DNA from: Amycolatopsis albispora
Lineage (GTDB): Bacteria > Actinomycetota > Actinomycetes > Mycobacteriales > Pseudonocardiaceae
NCBI RefSeq assembly: GCF_003312875.1
Contig: NZ_CP015163.1
Span: forward strand, 6,324,001 to 6,388,000
Direction of reading: 5' to 3'
Length of the DNA: 64,000 nucleotides
Made by a program: the position numbers and the translations under genes. Positions within the stretch are counted from its first letter, which is position 1. The number at the start of each line of letters is the position of its first letter. The notes beneath the pieces are model-generated. The model searched no databases. It saw only the letters and a program-made list of their open reading frames with translations, and was not told where the DNA came from. This document shows positions 8,104-17,368 of this stretch, in pieces.

Positions 8104-9548
8104 CGCGGCCTGACGTCGGTGATCCGCGCCTGGCGGCGTCGACCAACGGCGCCGGCCCGAACCTGGCTGCCCAGCACACGCCTGGACCGGCGGATCTGCC
8201 ACACCGGCCCGCCGGGGAAGCCGCCGCGGTGGAACGGCTGCGGCAGCACCTGCGCGAGGAGTTGTCCACCCAACTCAGCAGGCGCATCCGGGCTGATGAG
8301 ACTGCCGGCCGCCCGCCGATGGACGCCCCAGCACGCCGCCGGCTGGCCGAGGCGATCCTGACCGACGCGGCCGAGGCGCACGCCCAAGCCGAGCTGCGCA
8401 ACTCCGCCACCGGCGGGATGCTCGTGGCGCCCGAGGTCGAGCAGCGCCTGATCCGCCAGGTCCTCGACGAGGTCTTCGGCCTGGCCGGTCTGGAACCGCT
8501 GCTGGCCGACACCGACATCGAGAACATCAACATCAACGGCGACCGTGTCTTCGTCAAGTACGCCGACGGCCGCCGCAAGCGGTTGCCCCCGGTGGTCGGC
8601 TCGGACACCGAGCTGATCGACCTCATCCGCGACCTGGCGACCCGCTCCGGGGTGGAGGAGCGCCGCTTCGACCGCGGCAGCCCGATCGTGAACTTCCAGC
8701 TGCCCGGTGGCGAGCGTGTCTCGGCGGTCATGGCGGTCACCGCGCGCCCGTCGGTGTCGATCCGCCGGCACCGGTTCGCCAAGGTCACGCTGGCCGAGCT
8801 GCGCGAGAACGGCACCATCGACGTCGCGCTGGAGAGCTTCCTGAAGGCCCTGGTGCGGGCCAAGCGCAACGTCCTGGTCACCGGCGGCACGGCGATCGGC
8901 AAGACCACCCTGCTGCGCGGCCTGGCCTCGGCCATCCCGTCGTGGGAGCGGCTGATCACCATCGAGGACGTCTTCGAGCTCGGCCTCGGCGAGGACGCCG
9001 AGGCGCACCCGGATGTGGTGGCGCTGCAGGCCCGCGAACCGAACATCGAAGGGCAGGGCGAGATCTCGCTGTCGGACCTGGTGTGGCAGTCCCTTCGGAT
9101 GAGCCCGGACCGGGTCATCGTCGGCGAGGTTCGCGGCCCGGAGGTCATCCCGCTGACCAACGCGATGTCCATGGGCAACGACGGCAGCATGGGCACCCTG
9201 CACTCCTCCAGCAGTCAGGGTGCGTTCACCAAGCTGGCTGCCTACGCCGTGCAAGGCCCCGAGCGGTTGCCGATGGAAGCGACCAACCTGCTCGTCGCCG
9301 CGGCGCTGCACTTCGTGGTGCACCTGGAAAAGCCCCGCGACGACCCGAGCAAGCGCGTGGTGTCCTCGATCCGGGAAGTCGTCGGCGCCGACGGCGCACA
9401 GATCATCAGCAACGAGGTCTGGCGCCCCGGCCCGGACCTGCGCGCCGTACCGGGCGCGCCGCTGCGCACCGACACCGTCGGCCTGCTCGTCGAGGCCGGC
9501 TACGACCCGGACCTGTTCGAGCGGCGCGAAGGGTGGTGGACGCCATGA
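8100..9548 (+). CDS. tadA: TadA/CpaF-family secretion ATPase
   Basis: A 482-residue type II/IV secretion ATPase. After a polar N-terminus comes the CpaF N-terminal domain (LEPLLADTDIENININGDRV, residues 131-150), then Walker A GGTAIGKTT at about 262-270. The Glu-rich Asp box (LITIEDVFEL) follows, then the Walker B/His region RVIVGEVRGPEV and a GSMGTLHS histidine box. It should power assembly or retraction of the Flp-type fibre encoded downstream. The Walker A has Ala-Ile where many homologues have Gly-Ala or Gly-Ser, but the G-x4-GKT core is intact. ATGA overlaps couple it to both neighbours. Confidence 0.93.
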   Translation: MTRPDVGDPRLAASTNGAGPNLAAQHTPGPADLPHRPAGEAAAVERLRQHLREELSTQLSRRIRADETAGRPPMDAPARRRLAEAILTDAAEAHAQAELRNSATGGMLVAPEVEQRLIRQVLDEVFGLAGLEPLLADTDIENININGDRVFVKYADGRRKRLPPVVGSDTELIDLIRDLATRSGVEERRFDRGSPIVNFQLPGGERVSAVMAVTARPSVSIRRHRFAKVTLAELRENGTIDVALESFLKALVRAKRNVLVTGGTAIGKTTLLRGLASAIPSWERLITIEDVFELGLGEDAEAHPDVVALQAREPNIEGQGEISLSDLVWQSLRMSPDRVIVGEVRGPEVIPLTNAMSMGNDGSMGTLHSSSSQGAFTKLAAYAVQGPERLPMEATNLLVAAALHFVVHLEKPRDDPSKRVVSSIREVVGADGAQIISNEVWRPGPDLRAVPGAPLRTDTVGLLVEAGYDPDLFERREGWWTP

Positions 9549-10468
9549 CCACGACCGCCGCCCTGTTCGGCCTACTCGGTGCCGGTGTGGCCGTCGGTGT
9601 CCTGCTCATCGCCGCCGGACTGCGCGGCCGACCCGCCCGTCCGGCGACGCCGTCGCGGCTGAGCGCCTGGCTGGCCGCCCGGCATGACCGCAAGCGGGTT
9701 GGCTGGCTCGTCGTGGCCGTGCTCGCCGGCTTGGCCGTCGGCGCGGTCACCGGCTGGGTGGTCGCCGCCATCCTGACCGCGCTCGCCGTCGTCGGCCTGC
9801 CGCGAATCCTCGGCTCGAACGTCGACCACAAGCGCCACCTCGAACGCATCGAGGCGATCGCCGGGTGGACCGAGATGCTGCGCGACACCCTGGTGGCCGC
9901 GGCCGGTCTGGAACAGGCCATCCTCGCCACCGCCCCGGCCTGCCCCGAGGCGATCCGCGAGGAGATCACCGAGCTCGCCGTCCGGCTGGAGCGCGGCGAA
10001 CGCCTCGCACCGTCGCTGCGCCACCTCGCCGACCAGCTGCGCGACCCCACCGCGGACCTGGTGATCTCCGCGCTCGTGCTGGCCGCGGAGCACCAGGCCC
10101 GGCAGCTGGCCGACCTGCTCGGCGAACTCGCCAGCGAGGCACGCGAGCAGGCGTCCATGCGGATGCGCGTCGAGGCCGGCCGCGCCCGTACCCGGACCAG
10201 CGTGCGCGTCATCGTGATCACCACGCTGTCCTTCGCGATCGGGCTGGTGCTGCTCAACCGCGGCTACCTCGCCCCCTACGACTCCGCGTTCGGGCAAATC
10301 ATGTTGCTGTTCGTCGGCGCGCTGTTCGCGGCAGCTTTTGCTTGGCTGGCAAGGATTGCGCGGATGCGTGAGCCGGAGCGCTTCCTCACGGAGCTGGCCA
10401 CGATCCGGCCCCACGACGCCGACGTGGACGTCGATGACTTGCTCACCGGGAAGGGGGCGTCGTCATGA
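9545..10468 (+). CDS. tadB: TadB-like inner-membrane platform protein
   Basis: A 307-residue protein of the GspF/TadB type. Hydrophobic segments lie near residues 8-25 and 55-90, followed by a cytosolic helical domain (EMLRDTLVAAAGLEQAI, LVISALVLAAEHQ) and two C-terminal spans (VIVITTLSFAIGLVLL and QIMLLFVGALFAAAFAWL). It starts inside the tadA stop and overlaps tadC (ATGA both ends). With TadC it forms the membrane base on which TadA acts. The upstream in-frame extension into tadA is a shadow. Confidence 0.9.
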   Translation: MTTTAALFGLLGAGVAVGVLLIAAGLRGRPARPATPSRLSAWLAARHDRKRVGWLVVAVLAGLAVGAVTGWVVAAILTALAVVGLPRILGSNVDHKRHLERIEAIAGWTEMLRDTLVAAAGLEQAILATAPACPEAIREEITELAVRLERGERLAPSLRHLADQLRDPTADLVISALVLAAEHQARQLADLLGELASEAREQASMRMRVEAGRARTRTSVRVIVITTLSFAIGLVLLNRGYLAPYDSAFGQIMLLFVGALFAAAFAWLARIARMREPERFLTELATIRPHDADVDVDDLLTGKGASS

Positions 10469-11358
10469 TCAGCGCGTTGTTGTGGGGCGCCGGGCTCGGC
10501 GTCGGCTTGTGGGCGCTCGTGATCTACGTGTTCCCGCCGAGGCCGCCGCTGCGCGCTCTGGTCGACCGGTTGCACGCGACGCCCGCGCCGCCACCGATCC
10601 TCACCGCGGACTCCGACGGCTGGGCGTTGCGCGTGGGCCGGCCGTTCATCAAGCCGTTGGCCGCACTCGGGTTGCCCAACCGCAAGCTGCGCAACGACCT
10701 CGCGGTCACCGGCAAGAGCATCGAGCACCACCTGGCCGAGAAGGCCACGCTGGCGCTGACCGGGCTGTTGCTGCCGATCCTGATGCAACTGCTGCTCGTC
10801 GTAGCCGACGTTGGTCTCGGCTGGGAAGTCCCCGCGGTCGCGAGCCTGCTCTTCGCGCTCGGTGGATTCCTGTTGCCGGATATCAGCGTGCGGCAGGAAG
10901 CCGAGCGGCGGCGCTCGACCTTCCGGCACGCGCTGTCGGCCTACCTGAACCTGATCCGGGTCCTGCTGGCCGGCGGCGCCGGAGTCGACGGCGCGCTGTC
11001 GGACGCGGTCGGCATCGGCAAGGGCTGGGCCTTCCAACAGCTGCGCCGCGCGCTGGTCACCGCCAAGCTGACCCGCACCACACCGTGGTCGACCCTCGGT
11101 CAGCTCGGCACCGAGCTCGACGTGCATCAGCTGTCCGAGCTAGCCGCCTCGGTCAGCCTCGCCGGCACCGAAGGCGCCCGCGTTCGCGCCAGCCTCGCGG
11201 CCAAGGCCGCGGCGCTGCGCACCCGTGAACTCACCGACGCTGAAGGCGAAGCGCAAGCAGCCACCGAACGCATGAGCCTTCCCGTGGTGATGCTGTTCGG
11301 CGGATTCCTGATTTTCATCGGGTTCCCAGCCCTCGCGAGCGTGCTGGGAGGTCTCTGA
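10465..11358 (+). CDS. tadC: TadC-like inner-membrane platform protein
   Basis: A 297-residue partner of TadB with the same fold. An N-terminal span (ALLWGAGLGVGLWALVIYVF), a central pair of spans around TLALTGLLLPILMQLLLVV, a helical cytosolic domain (HALSAYLNLIRVLLAGGAGV) and a C-terminal span ending in LIFIGFPALASV are visible. The last helices carry the charged Ala-rich TadC signature before the terminal span. It is coupled to tadB. A 50-bp gap with its own ribosome site separates it from the pilin gene. Confidence 0.88.
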   Translation: MISALLWGAGLGVGLWALVIYVFPPRPPLRALVDRLHATPAPPPILTADSDGWALRVGRPFIKPLAALGLPNRKLRNDLAVTGKSIEHHLAEKATLALTGLLLPILMQLLLVVADVGLGWEVPAVASLLFALGGFLLPDISVRQEAERRRSTFRHALSAYLNLIRVLLAGGAGVDGALSDAVGIGKGWAFQQLRRALVTAKLTRTTPWSTLGQLGTELDVHQLSELAASVSLAGTEGARVRASLAAKAAALRTRELTDAEGEAQAATERMSLPVVMLFGGFLIFIGFPALASVLGGL

Positions 11359-11408
11359 GTTCCACAAGAACTGTCCATACCGGACCCCGAACCACGGGGG
11401 AGAAGCTG

Positions 11409-11594
11409 ATGTTCACCGAAGTTCAGATCCTCATCGCCCGCATCCGGGGCGAGCTGGAGCGGCTGCGCCGCGACGAGGCGGGCTACTCCACCGAAGCGGT
11501 CGTGGTCACCGCCCTGCTGGCGGCGCTGGCCATCGCGGTCATCGCGATCATCGTCATTAAGGTCACCCAGAAAGCCAACGGCATCAACCTGTAG
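11409..11594 (+). CDS. Flp-type pilin-like small protein
   Basis: A 61-residue protein with a polar 25-residue leader ending DEAG, then YSTEAVVVTALLAALAIAVI, a class III pilin hydrophobic stretch with Glu four residues after the predicted Gly cut. The mature protein is only about 36 residues, shorter than most Flp pilins but normal for the actinobacterial form. A GGGGAG ribosome site precedes the ATG. It is the likely major fibre subunit and a substrate of the peptidase at 3876-4520. Confidence 0.8.
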   Translation: MFTEVQILIARIRGELERLRRDEAGYSTEAVVVTALLAALAIAVIAIIVIKVTQKANGINL

Positions 11595-11598
11595 GCCG

Positions 11599-12090
11599 GT
11601 GACCACAATGCCTCGACGCCCCAGCCGACCCCGCACGCCGAACACACGCGAGCGTCCACACCGGACACGTGTGCGGGCGGCGCTGCGCCGGCTGCGGACG
11701 GATCAGCGTGGCGCCGGCACGGTCGAACTCGTCATCGCCACGCCCCTGCTGTTGCTGCTGATCCTGTTGATCGCGCAGTTCGCGCTCTACATGCACGCCA
11801 CCCACATAGCCCAAGCCGCCGCCTCCGAAGCCCTGTCCGCAGCACGCGTGTACGGCGGCAGCACTGCCGCGGGCAATGCCGAAGGACAACGAGTCCTCAC
11901 CCAACTCGGAAGTGGCCCGCTGCAAGGAACATCGGTCAACGTCCAGCGAGGACCGAACCAAGCATCCGTGACGGTCACCGGAACCGTGATCAACGTGATT
12001 CCGTTCGCGACCTTCACGGTGCACGCCGAAGCCGTTGGGCCCGTTGAGAAATTCACCCCGCCGACCGGTGCAGGGGCGGTGGCACCATGA
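11599..12090 (+). CDS. TadE-like pseudopilin 1
   Basis: A 163-residue protein (160 if the ATG at 11608, with GGTGA 5 bases upstream, is used). A basic leader ends DQRG, then AGTVELVIATPLLLLLILLI, the TadE motif with Glu at +5 from the Gly processing site. The rest is Ala/Ser/Thr/Val rich, as in TadE minor pilins. It lies 4 bases after the pilin stop and overlaps the next gene (ATGA). Confidence 0.85.
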   Translation: MTTMPRRPSRPRTPNTRERPHRTRVRAALRRLRTDQRGAGTVELVIATPLLLLLILLIAQFALYMHATHIAQAAASEALSAARVYGGSTAAGNAEGQRVLTQLGSGPLQGTSVNVQRGPNQASVTVTGTVINVIPFATFTVHAEAVGPVEKFTPPTGAGAVAP

Positions 12091-12584
12091 CTGCGGCCCG
12101 CCGTCTTCCCGCGTTCGCGCGCTCGATGCGCGCGAGTATTCGCGCGCTGCGCCGGGACGAACGAGGCTCCGCTGCGGCCGAGCTCACTCTACTGACCCCG
12201 CTGCTGATCCTGCTGCTGTTGTTCGTGGTGTTCTGCGGTCGGCTGGCCGACACCAAGCTGCGGATCAACGACGTCGCGCACCAAGCGGCCCGCGCCGCCA
12301 CCCTGGCCCGCACCCCATCGCAGGCCACCGCCAACGCCCAAGCCACCGCCAGCGCAGCCCTGGCGTCCGCGGGGATCACCTGCCAGTCGTTGTCGGTGTC
12401 TACCGACACTCAGGGACTCAAGCCGGGCTCCACGGTGACCGTCACCGTGTCCTGCAGCGTCGGCCTCGGGGACCTGACCTCGCTCGGCGTGCCCGGCAGC
12501 CGGACGTTCCAATCCAGCTTCTCCTCCCCGGTCGATGTCTGGCGCGGCACCGCCCCCAACGCCCAAGCGGGAGGTGCGCCATGA
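12087..12584 (+). CDS. TadE-like pseudopilin 2
   Basis: A 165-residue paralogue of the gene before it. The leader ends DERG, then SAAAELTLLTPLLILLLLFV with Glu at +5. The C-terminal domain is Ala/Thr/Val rich with two Cys (ITCQ and VSCS) that could pair outside the cell. ATGA overlaps on both sides place it firmly in the operon. Confidence 0.85.
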   Translation: MTAARRLPAFARSMRASIRALRRDERGSAAAELTLLTPLLILLLLFVVFCGRLADTKLRINDVAHQAARAATLARTPSQATANAQATASAALASAGITCQSLSVSTDTQGLKPGSTVTVTVSCSVGLGDLTSLGVPGSRTFQSSFSSPVDVWRGTAPNAQAGGAP

Positions 12585-13033
12585 GGGTGGCCGCATCGCT
12601 GCGCCGCCGAACCGGCCGGCTGCGCGAAGACCAGGACGGCCGGGTGACCGCCTTCGTCGTCATCATCGCCCTCGCCGCGCTGCTGTTCGCCGGGCTCGTG
12701 CTCGACGGCGGGCTCGCCCTGGCCGCCAAGGTCCGTGCGATGGGCGAGGCGCAGGAAGCCGCGCGGGCCGGCGCCCAGGAAATCGACCTGACCGCCTACC
12801 GCACCGACGGCACCCTGCGCCTGGTCCCACACCAAGCCAGCGCCGCGGCCCGCAGCTACCTCGCCGCCGCCGGCCACACCGGCACCGTCTCGGTCGCCGG
12901 CACCACCGTGAACGTGACCGTCAGCATCGACCAGCCGACCCAGCTGCTCGGGCTGGTCAGCATCGGCTCAATCACCGTCACGGGAACCGGGCAGGCCCAA
13001 CCGCAACGCGGAATCTCCGGAGTACTCCCATGA
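12581..13033 (+). CDS. TadG-like membrane-anchored pilus protein
   Basis: A 150-residue protein with the TadG/Rv3654c-type N-terminus: a basic leader, DQDGRVTAFVVIIALAALLF and then LDGGLALAAKVRAMGEAQEA. The Glu at +5 of true pseudopilins is missing (Phe is there), as is usual for TadG proteins, which are not always processed. The actinobacterial form lacks the long von Willebrand domain of proteobacterial TadG. It starts inside the stop of the second TadE-like gene. A longer frame opening at 12035 is a shadow. Confidence 0.8.
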   Translation: MRVAASLRRRTGRLREDQDGRVTAFVVIIALAALLFAGLVLDGGLALAAKVRAMGEAQEAARAGAQEIDLTAYRTDGTLRLVPHQASAAARSYLAAAGHTGTVSVAGTTVNVTVSIDQPTQLLGLVSIGSITVTGTGQAQPQRGISGVLP

Positions 13034-13087
13034 CGACCTTCACATGCTCGTACCCAGTTCAGTGCCACACCGGGGAAGGAGACCAGG

Positions 13088-13525
13088 ATGGCGACGACTG
13101 AAGAGATCGAACGCCGCGTCGAGCAAGCCGACGCGGCCCGCAGCGCGAAGCGGGCAGCTGCTGCCAAGCGCGTCGGTGAACTCGCACTGCTGCGGGCAGA
13201 GGTGGCCGAGAAACTCGGCGACGTCGAGCGAGAACTCGGCGACGTCCTCGCTGAGTCCAGCGACGTCATCAGCGTTGACGAGCTGGCCAAGTTCACCGAC
13301 GTACCGGCCACCGACCTCACCCAGTGGCTCAACGGCCGCAAGACGACTCGCCCCAAGCGCAAGCGGTCTACCGCCGGCACCGCCACCGCGAAACGGGACG
13401 CGAGCCAAGCATCGTCCACATCGAACCCGGCGCCGACCACCCAGCAGTCCGCGTCACCCGAGCTCGCCGGACCTCGCAACGGCGCGGCGGACACCTCCAC
13501 CCGGATTCCCACGCCGGTGACATGA
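13088..13525 (+). CDS. Coiled-coil/HTH-like protein of the pilus operon, unknown
   Basis: A 145-residue protein with a strong ribosome site (GGGGAAGGAG). Residues 1-60 are highly charged and helical (EEIERRVEQADAARSAKRAA, then LRAEVAEKLGDVERELGDVL), a likely coiled coil. Residues 58-88 (DVISVDELAKFTDVPATDLT followed by QWLNGRK) resemble a small MerR/excisionase-like helix-turn-helix. The tail is Ser/Thr/Pro rich. No exact family is recognised. It sits between the last pseudopilin and the LysM-SARP gene and may be a regulator of the cluster. Confidence 0.6.
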   Translation: MATTEEIERRVEQADAARSAKRAAAAKRVGELALLRAEVAEKLGDVERELGDVLAESSDVISVDELAKFTDVPATDLTQWLNGRKTTRPKRKRSTAGTATAKRDASQASSTSNPAPTTQQSASPELAGPRNGAADTSTRIPTPVT

Positions 13526-13589
13526 CGCCGCTTGCTCCGCTGGCGACCGCGGAGCCGTAAACCTGTACGTCCAAGGAATCGAGCACGCC

Positions 13590-16500
13590 ATGACCGCACA
13601 CTCGCACTCCCCTCACCGAAAGCCGATACGGCCGAGGACAGGCCGCCCCGCGTGGTGGGCACTGGCCGCGGTGCTCCGGTTCGTGCGCGGTCTGCTCGCC
13701 CTCGTCGTCCTGCTCGCGCTCGTGGCGGGCCTGCCCTGGGCCCTCGTGCACTTCGTGGGGTGGCCCCTGCCTGACGACGTGCCGACGTGGGACGAGATCC
13801 AGGCGACGCTGCTCAACCCGATGAGCGCGCAGTTCCTGCTCAACACCCTGGCGGTGCTGTGCTGGATCGTCTGGTTCTTCTTCGCGCTCGACGTCCTGCG
13901 CTGCACCGTCGACGCGGCGCGCGGGATCACCTGGCCGCAGGTCCGCCCGCCTGGCCCGCTGCACGGGCTCGCCGCGGCTCTGATCGGCACCATCGTGCTG
14001 ACCCTGCTCGGCAACCGGACCCCGTACACGGCTCCCACCCCGGCCACCGCAGTCTTGGCCGCCGATCTCACGCCGGTCGCCGTCGTCGCACCGCTGACCC
14101 CAGGCCCGACCGCGCAGGCCGCGGCTCCGCAGGCGGCCGTCGTCCCGGCCGCCACGTTGGTGGTCGATCGGGCAGCGCCGGCCCCGCCGGGCATGGTCCA
14201 GGTCACCGAGGAGGTCCGGCTCCCCGAGGACGGGATCTACGACAGCCTGTGGCGGGTCGCCGAACGCATCTACGGTCCCGGCGGCGGAACCCGGTGGCCT
14301 GAGTTGTTCCAGCTCAACCGCGGCGTGGAGCAGCCCGACGGCCGCGCGCTGACCCAACCCAACCTCGTGCGCCCCGGCTGGAAGATCACCGCCTACATCC
14401 CGGCCCCGCCCGAACAACATCCTCCCGGCGAGCAGCAGCCGCAGGTGCCGCCGCCGCAGCCGCCACCTCCTCCGACGAGCACTGCACCGACCACGCCTCC
14501 GTCAACACAGCCCGCGCCGAACACGACCCCGGCGCCGGCCACGGCGGACGAGGCCGGCCAGCACCACGACGACCAGGCCGAACCGGGGCTGGACCTGCTG
14601 ACCGGCGTGTTCGTCAGCCTTGGCCTGGCCGGAGCGATCACGACGGCCATGGTGTCGGTCCGGATGTGGCGCCGACGCCGCTACCGCATCGGCAGCGGCG
14701 ACCGCGCCGACCTGCAGCGCCCGATCGCGCCCGTGGTCCGCGCCCTGCGGGCCGCCTACGACCAGGACGACGGCGACCGCAGGCCCGTAGACGACGTGGA
14801 GTTCGTCGACCTCGCGCCGGCCCCACCGCGGATCCACATCACCGCCGCCGGGGACCTGGAACCCGACGACAAACCAGTCCCCGTACCGGCGAAGGTCGGC
14901 GTGCGGGGCGGTCGCGAACTCGCCCTGAACCTGGCCAGCACCCGCGGCCTCGGTCTCGCCGGACCTGGCGCCACCGCCGCTGCCCGCGCGCTGCTGCTGC
15001 ACCTGCTCACCGAACAGCAGCCCGGCGACGGCATCCGCGTGCTCGTCCCCGCCGACGACCTGCACCTCGTCTTCGACGGCACCGACGTCGAGAACCTGCC
15101 GTCCACCGTCCACGTCGTCGCCACGCTCGACGCTGCCCTCGACGAGATGGAAGCGGCCCTGCTCACCCGGACCCGCCACGCCATCGAGCAGACCGAAACC
15201 CGACTCACTCCGGCCTCGCTCGTGCTGCTCGCCAGCCCCACGCCCCACGCGGAACGCCGCCTGCAAGCCGTCCTCGACAACGGCTCGACTCTCGGCCTGG
15301 CCGGCGTGCTCCTCGGCCAATGGCGCCCCGGCGCGACCGTGCGCGTCCGCCACGACGGCACCGTCAGCGCGACCAGCCCTGGCCTCGGCGACGCCCTCGC
15401 CGACACACGCCTGTTCAGCCTGCCCTCCACCGATGCCACCGAACTGCTTGCCGTGCTCCGCGATGCTGAAGGCCCCGCCGACCTGGCCACACCCGACCAC
15501 GCAACCAGCGGCTTCACCGGCGACGAACTCGCACCGCCCGCAGACGATCACGACGTTGCACCCACGCCGCCCGTCCCCGAGCAGCGCTCGGTCGACGAGA
15601 TGACCCAGCTCGAATCCACCCGCCCGCCGGAACAGGAAGACAACCAGCAGACCCCACCGGCCCCGAGCCTGCAACTGCTGGACGTCCACCCCATCCCCGT
15701 GGACGTCCCGCCGAAGGCCCCGGCCGCAGCCACCCCGGACGACACCGACGAGCGCCGCACGGCCGCCGAGGACGTCAAGCCGGCCGCCGAGCAGGCACCG
15801 GCCGCCGAGGAACCCCGGAAACCGGACAACGGTGACGTGGCAGCACCGCAAACCCCGCTGGTTGTGCGTGTGCTGGGACGCCTGCACCTGGCCCTGCGCG
15901 GCGACGAGGGAGAACGCGAGCTCAGTGGCGCGCTGACACCGAAGCAACGGGAACTGCTCGTCTACCTCGCGCTGCACCCCCACGGCGTCCGCCGCGAAGT
16001 CCTCAACGAGGCCGTCTGGCCCGACAGCCGGCCACCGCGGCCGTACAACTCGTTCCACAACACCCTGTCCATGTTGCGCCGCGCGCTCACCGACGCCACC
16101 GACGGCAGGATCAACAACCTCGTCGTCAACGACGACGGCCGCTACCAGCTCAACGACGAACTCGCCGTCGTCGACTACTGGCAGCTCCAGCACGCCCTGC
16201 AGGCGCCCCGCCCACCCGACGCCGCGGCCCAGGCCCAGCTGCACGACGCCGTCGAGCTCTACCAGGGCGACCTCGCCGAGGACCTGCTCGTGCCCTGGAT
16301 CGAACCGGTCCGCGAGGCCACCCGACGCGACGTCCTGGACGCGCTCGGCGCCCTGATCCGCGCGCACGGCGACAGCGCCCCAGAAACCATGCTCACGCTC
16401 CTGGAACGCACCCGGAAGCTCGACCGCTACAACGAGGGCGTCTACCGCGACATCATCCGCACCCAAGCCCGCCTCGACCAGTACGCCGCCATCCCCCGCA

Positions 16501-16637
16501 CCCTCGCGCTGCTGACCACCACGCTCGACGAGATCGGCCAACATCCCAGCCCCGACACGCTCAACCTCGCCGACTTCCTCCAACGCCGCGGCAGCACTCG
16601 GCGGCCGGTCTCCACCGACAACGCCGCGGCCAGCTGA
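13590..16637 (+). CDS. Membrane-anchored LysM-SARP (BTAD) fusion protein
   Basis: A 1015-residue fusion. Three spans lie near residues 31-58, 80-103 and 124-141. A LysM-like module at about 208-275 (YDSLWRVAERIYGPGGGTRW, then VRPGWKITAYIP) and a Pro/Thr linker follow, and a fourth span sits near 338-358. Next come a long cytosolic region and a Pro-rich linker. At the C-terminus a winged helix (GALTPKQRELLVYLALHPHG, then NSFHNTLSMLRRAL) precedes a bacterial transcriptional activator domain of about 130 residues, together the SARP layout. LysM binds glycan; SARP domains activate transcription. A membrane-tethered activator that senses cell wall or pilus state is the natural inference. It closes the pilus cluster. 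The DNA-binding domain may have become a purely protein-binding one. Confidence 0.85.
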   Translation: MTAHSHSPHRKPIRPRTGRPAWWALAAVLRFVRGLLALVVLLALVAGLPWALVHFVGWPLPDDVPTWDEIQATLLNPMSAQFLLNTLAVLCWIVWFFFALDVLRCTVDAARGITWPQVRPPGPLHGLAAALIGTIVLTLLGNRTPYTAPTPATAVLAADLTPVAVVAPLTPGPTAQAAAPQAAVVPAATLVVDRAAPAPPGMVQVTEEVRLPEDGIYDSLWRVAERIYGPGGGTRWPELFQLNRGVEQPDGRALTQPNLVRPGWKITAYIPAPPEQHPPGEQQPQVPPPQPPPPPTSTAPTTPPSTQPAPNTTPAPATADEAGQHHDDQAEPGLDLLTGVFVSLGLAGAITTAMVSVRMWRRRRYRIGSGDRADLQRPIAPVVRALRAAYDQDDGDRRPVDDVEFVDLAPAPPRIHITAAGDLEPDDKPVPVPAKVGVRGGRELALNLASTRGLGLAGPGATAAARALLLHLLTEQQPGDGIRVLVPADDLHLVFDGTDVENLPSTVHVVATLDAALDEMEAALLTRTRHAIEQTETRLTPASLVLLASPTPHAERRLQAVLDNGSTLGLAGVLLGQWRPGATVRVRHDGTVSATSPGLGDALADTRLFSLPSTDATELLAVLRDAEGPADLATPDHATSGFTGDELAPPADDHDVAPTPPVPEQRSVDEMTQLESTRPPEQEDNQQTPPAPSLQLLDVHPIPVDVPPKAPAAATPDDTDERRTAAEDVKPAAEQAPAAEEPRKPDNGDVAAPQTPLVVRVLGRLHLALRGDEGERELSGALTPKQRELLVYLALHPHGVRREVLNEAVWPDSRPPRPYNSFHNTLSMLRRALTDATDGRINNLVVNDDGRYQLNDELAVVDYWQLQHALQAPRPPDAAAQAQLHDAVELYQGDLAEDLLVPWIEPVREATRRDVLDALGALIRAHGDSAPETMLTLLERTRKLDRYNEGVYRDIIRTQARLDQYAAIPRTLALLTTTLDEIGQHPSPDTLNLADFLQRRGSTRRPVSTDNAAAS

Positions 16638-16663
16638 ACCGCGTCCGCCAGTGCAGCGGTAGC

Positions 16664-17221
16664 TCAGTCAGGCTGATCCTCGTCGTCCTGCGGCTGATCG
16701 CCGTCGTCCGGCGCCTTCTGCAGGCGCTCGATCAGATCGAGGTTCTCTTCCGCCCAGTCGATCAGAGGCCGCGCCCGGACCAGCAAATCCGCGCCCGCGG
16801 GCGTCAGCGAGTACACCACCGACCGCGGAAACGTCCGTTCCTCGACCCGGTCCACCAGGCCGGCGGTCTCCATCCTTCGCAAGGTCCGGCCCAATGCCCG
16901 GCTCTGAATCTTGCGGACCAACCCGGTCCACGGATCGAACGTGGTCATCTCCTGGATGGCGGCATGAAGCTCGTTGTAATGCAGCGGCCCAGCATTCAAC
17001 GCCACCAGAATGTGCGTGATCCATTCCCCGTTCAGCACGTGACGGAGATCCCGCGACCGCGCTAGGTACCTAGCGTCCCCCGTTACCATGTACGCCCCCA
17101 TAATCGTTCGTGACGGCTCGCCTACACTCCGCCCCCGCGGCACAGGCGAGCCCTGAAATTCAAAGTGAGAATCGCCTCCTTTCTGGCCAGAGGGCGTATA
17201 ATCGTCTCCGTCATCGGCCAC
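16664..17221 (-). CDS. HxlR-type winged-helix regulator
   Basis: A 185-residue protein with an HxlR/DUF24 core: RDLRHVLNGEWITHILVALN, a winged helix with SRALGRTLRRMETAGLVDRV, then a wing ending VVYSLTPAGADLL. The first 45 residues are polar and not conserved-looking, so a shorter start (ATG near 17100, MGAYMVTG) is possible; neither start has a strong ribosome site. The C-terminus is acidic. It converges on the LysM-SARP gene and its promoter lies in the repeat-rich island to the right, which it may control. Confidence 0.78.
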   Translation of the reverse strand: MADDGDDYTPSGQKGGDSHFEFQGSPVPRGRSVGEPSRTIMGAYMVTGDARYLARSRDLRHVLNGEWITHILVALNAGPLHYNELHAAIQEMTTFDPWTGLVRKIQSRALGRTLRRMETAGLVDRVEERTFPRSVVYSLTPAGADLLVRARPLIDWAEENLDLIERLQKAPDDGDQPQDDEDQPD

Positions 17222-17368
17222 CTCGGTTGATCAGTGTCAAGGTTGTCAACGCTACGTCAAACGGGGTACCCGGTGCAGCGTATTTCTACTTAGGACGAAC
17301 CGGCGTCACCACACCGAGTGACCAACTAGTAGATCAACAGTACGATCAGTGATCACCTCGTAGTGTCC

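Noticed and set aside
14502..16583. A 693-codon open frame antisense to the LysM-SARP gene
   Set aside because: It is a GC-rich shadow of the plus-strand gene: Gly/Val/Arg-heavy, no ribosome site and no family motif.
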